Below, in pieces: positions 27,326-36,124 of a stretch of 64,000 nucleotides of DNA. The position numbers and the translations under genes are program-made. Numbering within the stretch: position 1 is the stretch's first letter; each line of letters opens with the position of its first letter. The DNA is from Lachnospiraceae bacterium. Its GTDB lineage: Bacteria > Bacillota > Clostridia > Lachnospirales > Lachnospiraceae. The notes under the pieces were generated by a model, which was given only the letters and a program-made list of their open reading frames with translations, was not told the DNA's origin and ran no database searches. Location: the NCBI GenBank assembly GCA_024698075.1, contig JAILRP010000061.1, forward strand, positions 1 to 64,000, in the 5' to 3' direction.

Positions 27326-29322
27326 ACGCTCCTCCTTATATTCCTTCTGTAAAGCAGCATATCCTGCCGGGCCGGTCCCGTAACCTGTCCGGGATACATT
27401 CCGTCTGTTATGGCGGTTATGTCCCAGTCCTTGAATATCAGTGCGAAGACTATCCCTATCCGAAGCTTTACGGCCGCATTGTCATCAAATGCCTTCCCGA
27501 CCTTAACGCTCCACTCGCCGTTGCGGCGCACCATGAGCCTGATCCCGCATAATCCGAACACCTCATCGTGCTCTTCGGCTTCACCCATGACTATGACGCC
27601 GAAGAAAAGGAAGAAGAGCACCAGCAGCAGGATGAGCAGAGCCAATGCGATGATCGCTGCGATCCCGAGGGGCGTATCAAAAAATCCGGCCTCCCTGTTC
27701 TGCTCACGCAGCTGTCCTTCAACCGCAAGGTCAGACAGCATATATTCGCTCTCGTTCTCGACAAACTCCCCGCCTTCCGGCGCATCGAGCCCGTCCCCGG
27801 CATATACCCCTTCTCCGTCATCATCAACGATGTAGAGTATCCCGTTTCTCATTACCGTGCTCGACCCGGGTATATGCGTCGATGCCTGCTCGGTCGAGCC
27901 GCGCGGGCCGGATGTTTTCGAGGAAGTGTTCGGCGTGCTTTTTTTCTTTTTCGCGGACGAACCGTTTTCAGCCTTTATCTCAGGATCCTTTCCCGACGAT
28001 GATGAAGGCCTGATATCGCCCTTGTAGGAGCTTGAACTCTTAGAACTTGAGCTCGTCGAACTTGAGCCTCCGGGCCTGCTTGTTGATGATGAGCTGCCGG
28101 GCCCGATATACGCCGAGGATGATGTAGAGGGGATATAGTCCGTCCTGCCTCCGGGCTTCGGAGTCACCGTCGGCTTGGGTGTCGGCGTTGCCGTCGGCCT
28201 CGGTGTCGGTGTCGCCGTCGGTTTTGGCGTCGGTGTAGGTGTAGGCGTTGGTGTCGCTGTCGGTTTTGGCGTCGGCGTAGGTGTTGGCGTCGGTGTCGCC
28301 GTCGGTTTTGGCGTCGGTGTAGGTGTAGGCGTCGGTGTTGCCGTCGGTTTTGGCGTCGGTGTAGGTGTAGGCGTCGGTGTCGCCGTCGGTTTTGGCGTCG
28401 GTGTAGGTGTCGGTGTCGGTGTAGGCGTCGGCGTAGGTGTCGGTGTAGGCGCGGGTGACGACACCGTAAGTGCGGCAGCATCGGTATAAGATATCATGCC
28501 GTTTCCGCCCTTCAGCGCGCAGCGGAACAGTACGTTGTTCATTGTATCGTTTATGCCGCCTACGGAAAGTGTCGGGCTGCTGCTCCCGCTGTAGTATGCC
28601 CCGTACGGTCCGTATCCGTCTTCGATTCCAACCCAGTCACCGCCCGAAGATACATACCACCGGTAATAATCCTGTTCAGCCATGCGCGTGCTCACATACC
28701 TCGAAAGTGATACGGAAAATGACGCGCTCTCTCCCGGCCTTGCTGATACGGGAGCCGGCTGTGATGAAAAAATTATCGTCCTCATGCGCCAGAATATACC
28801 GTCAATGTTCACGCAGTCTCCGACATGGCGCCTGCAGCTGCTGCAGTAACTGCCCGGGTTCTGTGTGATCTCGATCCCAAACCTCACCGGGTTGGAAAAA
28901 TCAACACCCGCCGCCCTAATGTCATCTTCTGTAAGGACAGATCCCGCCCTTGACGCAAGTTCCGTGCCGGCGTTGTCCTCAATGAACACCCTGTATGAAA
29001 TGAGCCCCGGCTGTTCCGCCAGCGACCTGCAGCTGTCGCAGCACTGTACATAAGGCGTGCCAAACCATATCGCATCTGCATCAAGCGGCTTTGCACGGAC
29101 TTCAAGAAGGCTGGTCTTCCTGACTCCGTCCGTTGTGAAGCTGAAGCTCTGTTTTACCCAGAACCTCGTTGCCGTATAGTTTTCCTCCACGAGAGACTGG
29201 CTTTCTTCCCACCTGTAATACTCGTTGTTCGCGCCCGTATACACCGTTCCCGCACGGACCGGCAGGGCGAATGCCAGACTGAGAAGGACAGCCGCAAATG
29301 CTTTCCATGATCTATTTTTCAT
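27322..29322 (-). CDS. Surface protein with Pro-Thr repeat stalk and cytoplasmic tail domain
   Basis: A 666-residue protein. The signal peptide [20 protein letters not shown] ends at VRA. The N-terminal extracellular part (about 25-290) has cysteine pairs (CCDSC, CSSC, HVGDC) and an Ig-like segment ([26 protein letters not shown]). A Pro-Thr/Lys-Pro-Thr-Ala low-complexity stalk (about 290-385) and a Ser-rich region follow. One membrane helix lies near 560-583 ([20 protein letters not shown]), then an 80-residue cytoplasmic domain ([20 protein letters not shown]). The gene sits between the kinase gene (11-base overlap) and the Ig-repeat gene (4-base overlap). The layout resembles a single-pass receptor; I know no family for the tail. 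Confidence 0.7.
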   Translation of the reverse strand: MKNRSWKAFAAVLLSLAFALPVRAGTVYTGANNEYYRWEESQSLVEENYTATRFWVKQSFSFTTDGVRKTSLLEVRAKPLDADAIWFGTPYVQCCDSCRSLAEQPGLISYRVFIEDNAGTELASRAGSVLTEDDIRAAGVDFSNPVRFGIEITQNPGSYCSSCRRHVGDCVNIDGIFWRMRTIIFSSQPAPVSARPGESASFSVSLSRYVSTRMAEQDYYRWYVSSGGDWVGIEDGYGPYGAYYSGSSSPTLSVGGINDTMNNVLFRCALKGGNGMISYTDAAALTVSSPAPTPTPTPTPTPTPTPTPTPKPTATPTPTPTPTPKPTATPTPTPTPTPKPTATPTPTPTPTPKPTATPTPTPTPTPKPTATPTPRPTATPTPKPTVTPKPGGRTDYIPSTSSSAYIGPGSSSSTSRPGGSSSTSSSSKSSSSYKGDIRPSSSSGKDPEIKAENGSSAKKKKSTPNTSSKTSGPRGSTEQASTHIPGSSTVMRNGILYIVDDDGEGVYAGDGLDAPEGGEFVENESEYMLSDLAVEGQLREQNREAGFFDTPLGIAAIIALALLILLLVLFFLFFGVIVMGEAEEHDEVFGLCGIRLMVRRNGEWSVKVGKAFDDNAAVKLRIGIVFALIFKDWDITAITDGMYPGQVTGPARQDMLLYRRNIRRSV
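28168..28460 (-). repeat. Pro-Thr coding low-complexity repeat
   Basis: Imperfect short tandem units on a GTCGGTGT/GTAGGCGT pattern. They encode alternating Pro-Thr dipeptides broken by Lys-Pro-Thr-Ala in the PT-stalk surface protein. Units of about 42 bases ([14 protein letters not shown]) recur. Copy number can change by slippage. Confidence 0.85.
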
Positions 29323-30802
29323 TCGTACCTCCTATCGTGTTCTGTCTGTTCATCCTTATCCGGAGCCTCTTTCTTTTGACTTCCGACAGTTCATCTATCC
29401 TCCTGCCCACCGCCCCGATCTCACTTGCATCTTCCTGTTCGGGTGATGACAGGACGGCGTCTATCTCATCACGTGCCATCTTCAGGACCGACACCGCTTT
29501 GGCGGTGCCCTCCGCCGCATCCGCGTCATAATTTTCATAGCAGCCTGCTATGAATATGAGGTTTTCGTATTTCATTTTTGACGGTGCCCGCCCGGCGATA
29601 TCCGCATACAGCTTTCCGGTGACCAGCAGTGCCTCCGCCGGATCATAGTCAAATCCCATCTGAAGCGCACAGAGCTTCAGATAGTCTTCCGCTTCCGGAT
29701 ACTTTTCGGGATCAAGTTTTGAAAAATATGCCGCCGCGGTCTTATAGTCTTTTGATACGAGCATGGAATTTACGGCCACCTCAAAGATGAATTCCTGCTC
29801 GGTCTCCTCCGGCAGGTTTCCTGCGCTGATGGCTGCTTTTATGATCCCAATCCCTTCGGGAGTATATTCTCCTCCTTCAAGATGATCGCTGATGCCTCTT
29901 ACAAGTTCCGCAGATGACTCGCTCTGCCTTATCCTCTCTGTAATATGTGATGCTGCATAACCCGCCGAGAGCAGCACTCCTGCCGCAACGGCCGTTATCA
30001 CGGTCCTTTTTCTAATTCTTTCAGGGATCGATCTGATATACCTGATCTGTCTCAGAACTTCATCTGCGCATCCGTACCTGTCTTCAGGCAGGATGGCGCA
30101 GCATTTTAAAAGAAATGTTTTTTCCGACTGGCTGAAAATACGCATATGCCTTATGAGATCATGCATATGCCCGACGTCCGGATCCGGCGGCACTCCCGAC
30201 CTTGCTGCATAATATGTCATGCCAAGCGCAAAGATATCGGCCCTTCCATCCGGATGCCCGTCCCTTCTGTACTGCTCCGGCGGCGAATACCCGACGGTGC
30301 CTGCCGCCATATGCCTTGCCGCCATTCCGGCAAGCCCAAAGTCGATAAGGTTTGGCATGCCTTTCGGATCGATTATTATGTTGGCAGGCTTCAGGTCGAG
30401 GTAGAACATCGGGCGTTCCATGGAATGCAGGTAGACGAGCGCCTCGCATATCTTTTCCGCCACTGCAAGGCACATCTCCCGGCCAAGACCTCTTCCCGCG
30501 CACATTTCGGACAGTGCCGTGCCCTTTACGTATTCGCTTAAAATGTATATGCTGTCCCTGTCACGGAAAGCATCATGTATGGCCGGGAACAGCGGATAGC
30601 GCACGCTGCGGAGCGCCTCTATCTCGCTCTTTGCGAAGCTTCCCGCACCGAGACCCTTCCTGTCAAGGACCTTCATTGCCAGAGGCTTTCCTATATGCCT
30701 GTCGGTTACGAGATAGACACGGCTCGTGCCTCCCGATCCGATCCGGCATATCACCTCATAGCGGCCGTTTATGACTTTTCCTTTTTCGATCTCCTTCGTC
30801 AT
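29312..30802 (-). CDS. Transmembrane Hanks-type serine/threonine protein kinase
   Basis: About 496 residues. The N-terminal kinase domain has the glycine loop [11 protein letters not shown], the lysine in PLAMKVLDR, the catalytic loop [11 protein letters not shown] with its Asp and Asn, and DFG in [10 protein letters not shown]. The P+1 region reads [12 protein letters not shown]. All key residues are present, so it should be active. A membrane helix lies near 275-293 ([17 protein letters not shown]). The outer part is about 190 residues, helical and TPR-like, without PASTA domains. I prefer the ATG at 30802; an ATG at 30850 is also open. The 3' end overlaps the PT-stalk protein gene by 11 bases. 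The gene opens a three-gene surface cassette. Confidence 0.85.
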   Translation of the reverse strand: MTKEIEKGKVINGRYEVICRIGSGGTSRVYLVTDRHIGKPLAMKVLDRKGLGAGSFAKSEIEALRSVRYPLFPAIHDAFRDRDSIYILSEYVKGTALSEMCAGRGLGREMCLAVAEKICEALVYLHSMERPMFYLDLKPANIIIDPKGMPNLIDFGLAGMAARHMAAGTVGYSPPEQYRRDGHPDGRADIFALGMTYYAARSGVPPDPDVGHMHDLIRHMRIFSQSEKTFLLKCCAILPEDRYGCADEVLRQIRYIRSIPERIRKRTVITAVAAGVLLSAGYAASHITERIRQSESSAELVRGISDHLEGGEYTPEGIGIIKAAISAGNLPEETEQEFIFEVAVNSMLVSKDYKTAAAYFSKLDPEKYPEAEDYLKLCALQMGFDYDPAEALLVTGKLYADIAGRAPSKMKYENLIFIAGCYENYDADAAEGTAKAVSVLKMARDEIDAVLSSPEQEDASEIGAVGRRIDELSEVKRKRLRIRMNRQNTIGGTNEK

Positions 30803-30880
30803 ACCGCCAAAATAAACCCCTCCGCATACGCCGTCAATACCGTTTGTCATTTTCTACACTCATACGAAAGCACCCGTAAT

Positions 30881-30892
30881 ATAACGCGTTAT
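30881..30892. promoter_or_regulatory. Palindromic operator candidate upstream of the kinase cassette
   Basis: ATAACGCGTTAT is a perfect 12-base palindrome 31 bases upstream of the first possible start codon (30850) of the kinase gene. A half site (GTGCGTTATTA) lies at about 30904-30914, roughly two helical turns away. This could bind a dimeric regulator of the cassette. I could not place a convincing -35/-10 pair here. Confidence 0.3.
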
Positions 30893-30921
30893 TTTAACGG
30901 AAAGTGCGTTATTATTTATAA

Positions 30922-30960
30922 CAAAAAACCGATATCCCGATCAGGGGATACCGGCTTTTT
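30922..30960. terminator. Strong intrinsic terminator after rseP
   Basis: The stem pairs CCGATATCCC with GGGGATACCGG around a short loop. It is flanked by T runs in both directions: six T on the minus strand and five on the plus strand. It lies 19 bases past the rseP stop and separates the lipid/isoprenoid operon from the kinase cassette. Confidence 0.8.
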
Positions 30961-30979
30961 GTATAATATGCCACATGCC

Positions 30980-32047
30980 TCAGACAGGCAGCAGCCTTGC
31001 TATGTCATTGTACATCACAACCACGAGAAGGATGAGCAGAAGTCCTACACCTACAAGCTGTATCACGCCCTCGACCTTGCTGTCCGCAGGTTTGCCCCTT
31101 ACGACTTCGTAAATGAGGAACAGCAGCTTTCCTCCGTCAAAAGCAGGCACCGGGAACAGGTTTACCACACCGATGTTTGCCGAGAGCAGAAGTGCGATGT
31201 TGAGCATGCTGACGAGCACCGCCAGCGCTCCTTCCTTTTTGGCGGACTCATATTCATCGCCGACTATCTGCGCGGCACCTACCGGCCCCGCAAGCTCCGA
31301 TACCCCGGCCTGTCCGGTGAACAGCATCCTGATGCTTGCAAAGGTCATCTTGACCATGTAGCGCACATAGCAGTAGCTCGACTTTATAATATAGCCGGCG
31401 CTCTTTTGCACCTCGCCGTCCGAGCCGAAAGTCACTCCGATCATGAACCGTCCGTATTCGCTGTTCATCTTCGGAACGATCTCAGCCTTTATTCTTTTAC
31501 CCTCATGCTCATAAACGATATTTGCGGGCCTTCCCACACCGAGCTCTATCGCGGTGCTGACCTCCGGATACAGATAGCACCTGCTCCCGTTGACACTTAT
31601 GATCCTGTCGCCCGTGCGGATCCCTGCGGCATATGCACTGCCCTCCGGATTGACATCGGTGACCGTCGTATCAGGTATCACGATATAGTTCATCAGGAAC
31701 AGCCCGAGAACGAACGCGAGCAGAAGGTTGAACAGGGGGCCTGCGAGCGTTGTCGCGATCCTCGACCAGACGTTGGCCTTCCTGAACGAAGAGTTGGCTA
31801 TGATCGTTGCTATGTCTGCGTCCCCCGTGTCGGCGTCAAGGTCGTCAAACACGCATGCCGCGCCCAACATTATGAGCCGCACGGAAAACTTCGTGCCGCT
31901 CTTTGTGGTAAAGCCGAAGAGCCTCGGCCCGAAACCTATGGTGAACTCAACGACTTCGATCCCGTTGAGCCGTGCGATTATATAATGGCCGAACTCATGT
32001 GTGACTATGATGATCCCAAGGATCAGTATTCCCAATAAGATCTTCAC
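30980..32047 (-). CDS. rseP: Site-2 intramembrane zinc metalloprotease RseP
   Basis: A 355-residue multi-pass protease that cleaves membrane-bound regulators or signal-peptide remnants within the membrane. The zinc motif HEFGH lies at residues 17-21 in the first membrane helix. The third ligand region is LFPVPAFDGGKLLF in the C-terminal half. A PDZ domain lies between (TVTDVNPEGSAYAAGIRTGD). The length matches the Firmicutes RseP/RasP form. The ATG overlaps the dxr stop by 4 bases, and the gene closes the pyrH-to-rseP operon just before a strong terminator. Confidence 0.94.
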   Translation of the reverse strand: MKILLGILILGIIIVTHEFGHYIIARLNGIEVVEFTIGFGPRLFGFTTKSGTKFSVRLIMLGAACVFDDLDADTGDADIATIIANSSFRKANVWSRIATTLAGPLFNLLLAFVLGLFLMNYIVIPDTTVTDVNPEGSAYAAGIRTGDRIISVNGSRCYLYPEVSTAIELGVGRPANIVYEHEGKRIKAEIVPKMNSEYGRFMIGVTFGSDGEVQKSAGYIIKSSYCYVRYMVKMTFASIRMLFTGQAGVSELAGPVGAAQIVGDEYESAKKEGALAVLVSMLNIALLLSANIGVVNLFPVPAFDGGKLLFLIYEVVRGKPADSKVEGVIQLVGVGLLLILLVVVMYNDIARLLPV

Positions 32048-33210
32048 TTTGATCCTCCCGGAATATTACATGCTTCACTGACAGAGCGTGCGGCCTCAGC
32101 CTCCGCCTCAAGTATGTCATCGACCGTCGGATCATCCGTCCGGGTTGCCCTGTCAAGCGCATGCCTAATAAGGCGTGCTATGTCGGTAAAACCTATCCGT
32201 CCTTCAAGGAAGAGCGCCACCGCACGCTCATTTGCCGCATTGAACACCGTAGGCATTATACCGCCTGCCCTTGCGGCCTCATATGCATATGCAAAGCCCG
32301 GGAACCGTTCCGGATCCGGCTTTTCAAAAGTCATTGACTGAAGCTCGAAAAGGTCGAGCCTTTTTGTGTCAAGATAAACCCTTCTGGGATAGAATAGGGC
32401 ATACGCTATCGGAAGCTTCATGTCGGGGCATCCCATCTCCGCCATTACCGCGCCGTCACGGAACTTTACCGCGGAATGGATGACTGACTGCGGATGGATC
32501 ACGACCTCGATGTCATCGAGCCCCACGCCGAACAGATGGCAGGCCTCCATGACTTCAAGCCCCTTGTTGACAAGCGTTGCGGAATCAATGGTGATCTTGC
32601 TGCCCATGTTCCAGTTGGGGTGGCGGAGCGCATCTGCCGCAGTGACTTTTTCAAGCATCTCCTTCGTATATGTCCTGAAAGGCCCTCCGGATGCGGTCAG
32701 GATTATTCTCTCGACATCTTCCTTATGCTCTCCGTTAAGCGACTGGAATATCGCGCTGTGCTCGCTGTCGACGGGATACAGGGAAACATTGCATTCCCTG
32801 ACGAGAGGCATGATGATATGTCCGGCACACACAAGAGTCTCCTTGTTCGCCAGTGCGATGTCATGCCCGCTCTTTATGGCTTCTATCGTGGGACGTATCC
32901 CGATCATCCCGACCAATGCGGTAACTACTATGTCGGCCTCCGGAAGCGATGCGGCCTCGATCAGACCGTCCATGCCGGACACCACCCTGATGCCTGTGCC
33001 CGAAAGAGCCTCCGCCGCTCTTGCGGCTGCGTTTCCGTCAAACATCGCGACAACAGAGGGCTTAAATTCCAGGGCCTGTTTTACAATGGCGTCAACACTC
33101 GATCTTGCCGCAAGGGCCACGATGCCCAGTTCATCCGGGTAAGCCCTGGCTATCTCAAGTGTCTGTGTTCCTATGGAGCCGGTAGACCCCAGAAGCGATA
33201 TCTTTTTCAT
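32044..33210 (-). CDS. dxr: 1-deoxy-D-xylulose 5-phosphate reductoisomerase
   Basis: Second enzyme of the MEP isoprenoid pathway; it converts DXP to MEP with NADPH. The 388-residue protein starts with the dinucleotide motif LLGSTGSIGTQTLEIA. The catalytic domain has LANKETLVCAG, YPVDSEHSAIFQ and the flexible-loop region HPNWNMGSKITIDSATLVNK. The C-terminal helical domain is complete. It is coupled at both ends by 4-base overlaps with cdsA and rseP. Its product feeds the pathway that IspG serves and finally UppS. Confidence 0.96.
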   Translation of the reverse strand: MKKISLLGSTGSIGTQTLEIARAYPDELGIVALAARSSVDAIVKQALEFKPSVVAMFDGNAAARAAEALSGTGIRVVSGMDGLIEAASLPEADIVVTALVGMIGIRPTIEAIKSGHDIALANKETLVCAGHIIMPLVRECNVSLYPVDSEHSAIFQSLNGEHKEDVERIILTASGGPFRTYTKEMLEKVTAADALRHPNWNMGSKITIDSATLVNKGLEVMEACHLFGVGLDDIEVVIHPQSVIHSAVKFRDGAVMAEMGCPDMKLPIAYALFYPRRVYLDTKRLDLFELQSMTFEKPDPERFPGFAYAYEAARAGGIMPTVFNAANERAVALFLEGRIGFTDIARLIRHALDRATRTDDPTVDDILEAEAEAARSVSEACNIPGGSK

Positions 33211-34040
33211 GATGAAATATACCTTATGAAGAACACGGCAATGAAGTAGATCATGGGTGCCGTGAATATGACGCTGTCAAACCGGTCTAGTATGCCGCCG
33301 TGTCCCGGAATCAGCGTTCCGTAATCCTTAATGTCATAATTGCGCTTTACGGCGCTCGCCGACAGGTCACCTATCTGCGAAACCGCGGCGCCTGCCGCAC
33401 ACAGTACAAAAAAAACAGCCGCCGGATGTCCAAGGTCAATGTATGGCCCTATGAGCCAGCCGTATATCCCTCCGCATACAGCAGGGACAGCTATCCCGCC
33501 GACTGCGCCTTCCACGGATTTCTTGGGTGACAGCACCGGTGCGAGCTTATGCTTTCCGAACAGCATTCCCGTGGCATATGCGAACACATCGCAGAACCAC
33601 GAGCTGAAAAAGATCAGCCAGACGATGTATATGCCCTCACCGAGTCTCCTCGTCAGATAAATGAACGAGAGCATCACGCTCACATAGAAGAATCCGTAAA
33701 ACGCGAACACGACAGTGCCCGCTTTATATTTCGGAAACGTAAATACATATGTTCCGAGAAGCACAAGGACCAGCAGCACGCATGCAAGCATCATCCCGAA
33801 GAGCGGATCTTCGAACAGGAACAGGAACAGATAATAAAGCACCGTAAATGCATATCCTATCCCCGTGACCGGCCCTATCTTTGCACCGTCCTTTAATAGT
33901 CCTACGGCACGGTAGAATTCAAACAGCCCTATAAGGGATACGCAGAGCAGCAGTGCCAGGAGATACACCCCTCCAAGCCACACGAAGAGAAGCATGGATG
34001 CCGCTACGACTATTCCGCTGATCACCCGTGTCTTTACCAT
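33207..34040 (-). CDS. cdsA: Phosphatidate cytidylyltransferase
   Basis: Integral membrane enzyme that makes CDP-diacylglycerol from phosphatidic acid and CTP, the branch point to phosphatidylglycerol and related lipids. The 277-residue protein has about eight hydrophobic helices. The family signature is complete near the C-terminus: SASAVKRNYDIKDYG followed by LIPGHGGILDRFDS, with the metal-binding Asp residues. The ATG follows the uppS stop in a TGATG overlap, with AGGAGG inside the last uppS codons. It overlaps dxr by 4 bases. Confidence 0.94.
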   Translation of the reverse strand: MVKTRVISGIVVAASMLLFVWLGGVYLLALLLCVSLIGLFEFYRAVGLLKDGAKIGPVTGIGYAFTVLYYLFLFLFEDPLFGMMLACVLLVLVLLGTYVFTFPKYKAGTVVFAFYGFFYVSVMLSFIYLTRRLGEGIYIVWLIFFSSWFCDVFAYATGMLFGKHKLAPVLSPKKSVEGAVGGIAVPAVCGGIYGWLIGPYIDLGHPAAVFFVLCAAGAAVSQIGDLSASAVKRNYDIKDYGTLIPGHGGILDRFDSVIFTAPMIYFIAVFFIRYISS

Positions 34041-34747
34041 CAGTCCTCCTTGGCGTGTCCGCCGAATCTCCGGTCACGCCGGCTGTATTCCTCACAGGCC
34101 CGCGCCAGTTCTTCCTTCGTAAAATCGGGCCAGTGGACATCGGTAAAATAGAACTCCGTATATGCCGATTGCCATAAAAGAAAATTAGAGAGCCTCTGCT
34201 CACCGCTCGTCCGTATGAGGAGGTCGGGATCCGGGATGCCCTCCGTGTCAAGATAAGACGACAGCATATCAGAAGTCACCGGGCCCTCAGCCAGGCCTTT
34301 TGCAATGTCATCGGATATCCTGTTCATTGCCCGCACTATCTCATCGCGGCTGCCGTAGTTTATCGCAACCTGAAAATGAAGGCCCGTGTTGTCCTTCGTG
34401 GCCTTCTCGAGTGCGTCTATAGACTCGCGTATGTCTTCGGCGAGCCCCGTCTTGTCGCCGATAACCCTGACGCACATATTGTTCTTCTTTGCGGTCTGCT
34501 GGCAGGTCTTCATATAATTGCGCAGAAGCTTCATCAGCTGAGCGACCTCATCCTCGGGCCTCGACCAGTTCTCTGTCGAAAAAGCATATACGGTCAGATA
34601 GCTGATCCCCATCTTATATGCTTCCTCGCATATCGTCTCAACATTCTTGGCGCCCTGTACATGCCCGTAATTGCGCGGCATGCCTTTTGACTTGGCCCAG
34701 CGTCCGTTGCCGTCAAGTATTATCGCCACATGATTGGGAACATTCAT
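34040..34747 (-). CDS. uppS: Undecaprenyl diphosphate synthase
   Basis: cis-Prenyltransferase that builds the C55 lipid carrier for peptidoglycan and other wall glycans. The 235-residue protein shows the catalytic Asp in LDGNGRWAKSKG (D12), then YAFSTENWSRP, INYGSRDEIV and the diphosphate-binding LIRTSGEQRLSNFLLWQ. The length is typical. It shares an operon with cdsA, dxr and rseP, so carrier and phospholipid synthesis are co-expressed. A long hairpin lies between it and frr. Confidence 0.95.
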   Translation of the reverse strand: MNVPNHVAIILDGNGRWAKSKGMPRNYGHVQGAKNVETICEEAYKMGISYLTVYAFSTENWSRPEDEVAQLMKLLRNYMKTCQQTAKKNNMCVRVIGDKTGLAEDIRESIDALEKATKDNTGLHFQVAINYGSRDEIVRAMNRISDDIAKGLAEGPVTSDMLSSYLDTEGIPDPDLLIRTSGEQRLSNFLLWQSAYTEFYFTDVHWPDFTKEELARACEEYSRRDRRFGGHAKED

Positions 34748-34795
34748 GTAAAAATCCTTTCAGAAGAAGCGACATTTCCTGTCCCTTCTTAATGA

Positions 34796-34824
34796 ACAGG
34801 GGGACAAAAGATGTGTCCCCCTGT
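34796..34824. repeat. Palindromic hairpin between frr and uppS
   Basis: ACAGGGGGACA and TGTCCCCCTGT form a perfect 11-base stem around a 7-base loop. No T run follows on the minus strand, so it is not a standard terminator. It resembles the GGGGAC-type REP palindromes scattered in clostridial genomes and could tune the ratio of frr to downstream messages. Confidence 0.6.
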
Positions 34825-34841
34825 CTCATATGCCGTCCTGA

Positions 34842-35396
34842 TCAAACTGTCATGATATCCTTGGACTTGGTATCTATCATGGAATCGATCTCTTTGATGA
34901 ACTTATCGGTCGTCTTCTGAAGCTCATCCTCGAGATCCTTTACTTCGTCCTCGGAGATATCATCTGATTTGGATAGTTTCTTAAATGCATCATTGCCGTC
35001 GCGCCTTATGTTCCTGACCGCGACCTTTGCATCCTCGCCCTTCTTCTTGATCTCCTTGACCAGGTCACGTCTTCTCTCTTCCGTAAGCTCGGGGAAGACG
35101 AGCCTTATCGTATTTCCGTCATTCGTAGGATTGATCCCGACATCCGATGCCTGGATCGCTTTTTCTATGTCCTTTAAGATGCTCTTCTCCCACGGTGTTA
35201 TCTGGATCGTCCTAGGATCGGGGATTGAAATGTTTCCGACCTGCTGGATGGGAGACGGTGTCCCGTAGTAGTCAACCCGTATCCTGTCAAGGACGTGCGG
35301 ATTGGCTCTTCCCGCCCTTACCGCCGAATACTCGGAATCAAGATGGTCTATGGTCTTCTGCATCTTATCTGAATACTCTTTAACTCTTTCATTCAT
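34842..35396 (-). CDS. frr: Ribosome recycling factor
   Basis: A 184-residue factor that splits post-termination ribosomes with EF-G. It has the expected three-helix bundle with an inserted beta/alpha domain: HLDSEYSAVRAGRANPHVLD, VDYYGTPSPIQQVGNISIPD, ITPWEKSILKDIEKAI and FPELTEERRRDLVKEIKKKG. AAGGAG lies about 9 bases before the ATG. It sits between pyrH and uppS in the order conserved across most bacteria. Confidence 0.96.
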   Translation of the reverse strand: MNERVKEYSDKMQKTIDHLDSEYSAVRAGRANPHVLDRIRVDYYGTPSPIQQVGNISIPDPRTIQITPWEKSILKDIEKAIQASDVGINPTNDGNTIRLVFPELTEERRRDLVKEIKKKGEDAKVAVRNIRRDGNDAFKKLSKSDDISEDEVKDLEDELQKTTDKFIKEIDSMIDTKSKDIMTV

Positions 35397-35423
35397 AATG
35401 GCTGCTCCTTCTAAAGACTGCTG

Positions 35424-36119
35424 CTACACTGTTACCTTTGTACCGTTGAAATTGCCCCTGACGGTATTGACTATGCTATTCTTCTCTCCGAGAGAGAATA
35501 TGTACATCGGCATGCGGTTCTCCATGGCGATGATCGAGGCGGTAAGGTCGACTGCCTGAAGCCTCTTCTCCACCACCTCTTCTATCGTGATGGAATCATA
35601 GCGCTTAGCATCCGGATTCTTGGCGGGATCCGAATCATAAACGCCGTCAACGGCCTTGGCGAGGAGTATCGCATCGGCATCTACCTCTACGGCCCGCAGC
35701 ACCACTCCCGTATCAGTGGAAAAATACGGGTGCCCGGTACCGCCCGCGAAGAACACGACCATTCCCTTCTCAAAATACTTGTTGGCACGGTCCTTTGAAA
35801 ACAGCTTCGTAAAAGAACCGACCTCGAACGGTGTCAGTATGTTCGTCTTCATGCCCTCGGAGCGGAATATCTCCGAAACATAGATGCAGTTCATGACCGT
35901 GGCGAGCATCCCGATCTGGTCTGCCTTTGTACGGTCTATCCTCTCACTGCTCCGGCCTCTCCAGAAATTGCCTCCGCCGATCACTATCCCGACCTGCGTG
36001 CCGGCATCTGTTATCTCTTTAACCTGAACCGCAACGGCCCTGACGGTATCCTCATCAAATCCTGTCTTACGATCTCCCGCAAGAGCCTCTCCGCTCAGCT
36101 TAAGCAACACTCTTTTCAT
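35424..36119 (-). CDS. pyrH: Uridylate kinase
   Basis: Converts UMP to UDP with ATP, feeding UTP, CTP and UDP-sugar pools. The 231-residue amino-acid-kinase-fold protein starts MKRVLLKLSGEALAGDRKTG and has GIVIGGGNFWRGR, FFAGGTGHPYFSTDTGVVLR and KAVDGVYDSDPAKNP. The length is typical. It follows the bactofilin gene after only 5 bases. In most bacteria rpsB and tsf precede pyrH; here they do not. Confidence 0.96.
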   Translation of the reverse strand: MKRVLLKLSGEALAGDRKTGFDEDTVRAVAVQVKEITDAGTQVGIVIGGGNFWRGRSSERIDRTKADQIGMLATVMNCIYVSEIFRSEGMKTNILTPFEVGSFTKLFSKDRANKYFEKGMVVFFAGGTGHPYFSTDTGVVLRAVEVDADAILLAKAVDGVYDSDPAKNPDAKRYDSITIEEVVEKRLQAVDLTASIIAMENRMPMYIFSLGEKNSIVNTVRGNFNGTKVTV

Positions 36120-36124
36120 ATAGA

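Noticed and set aside
28168..28460. Short regular repeats considered as a CRISPR array
   Set aside because: Units are coding, of variable short length and without unique spacers; no cas genes are present.
28175..28489. Plus-strand frame encoding Gly-Val repeats
   Set aside because: It is the antisense shadow of the Pro-Thr stalk; the sense frame has a signal peptide, membrane helix and operon overlaps.
32494..33249. Plus-strand frame antisense to dxr
   Set aside because: dxr is complete on the other strand with all motifs; the antisense product resembles nothing.
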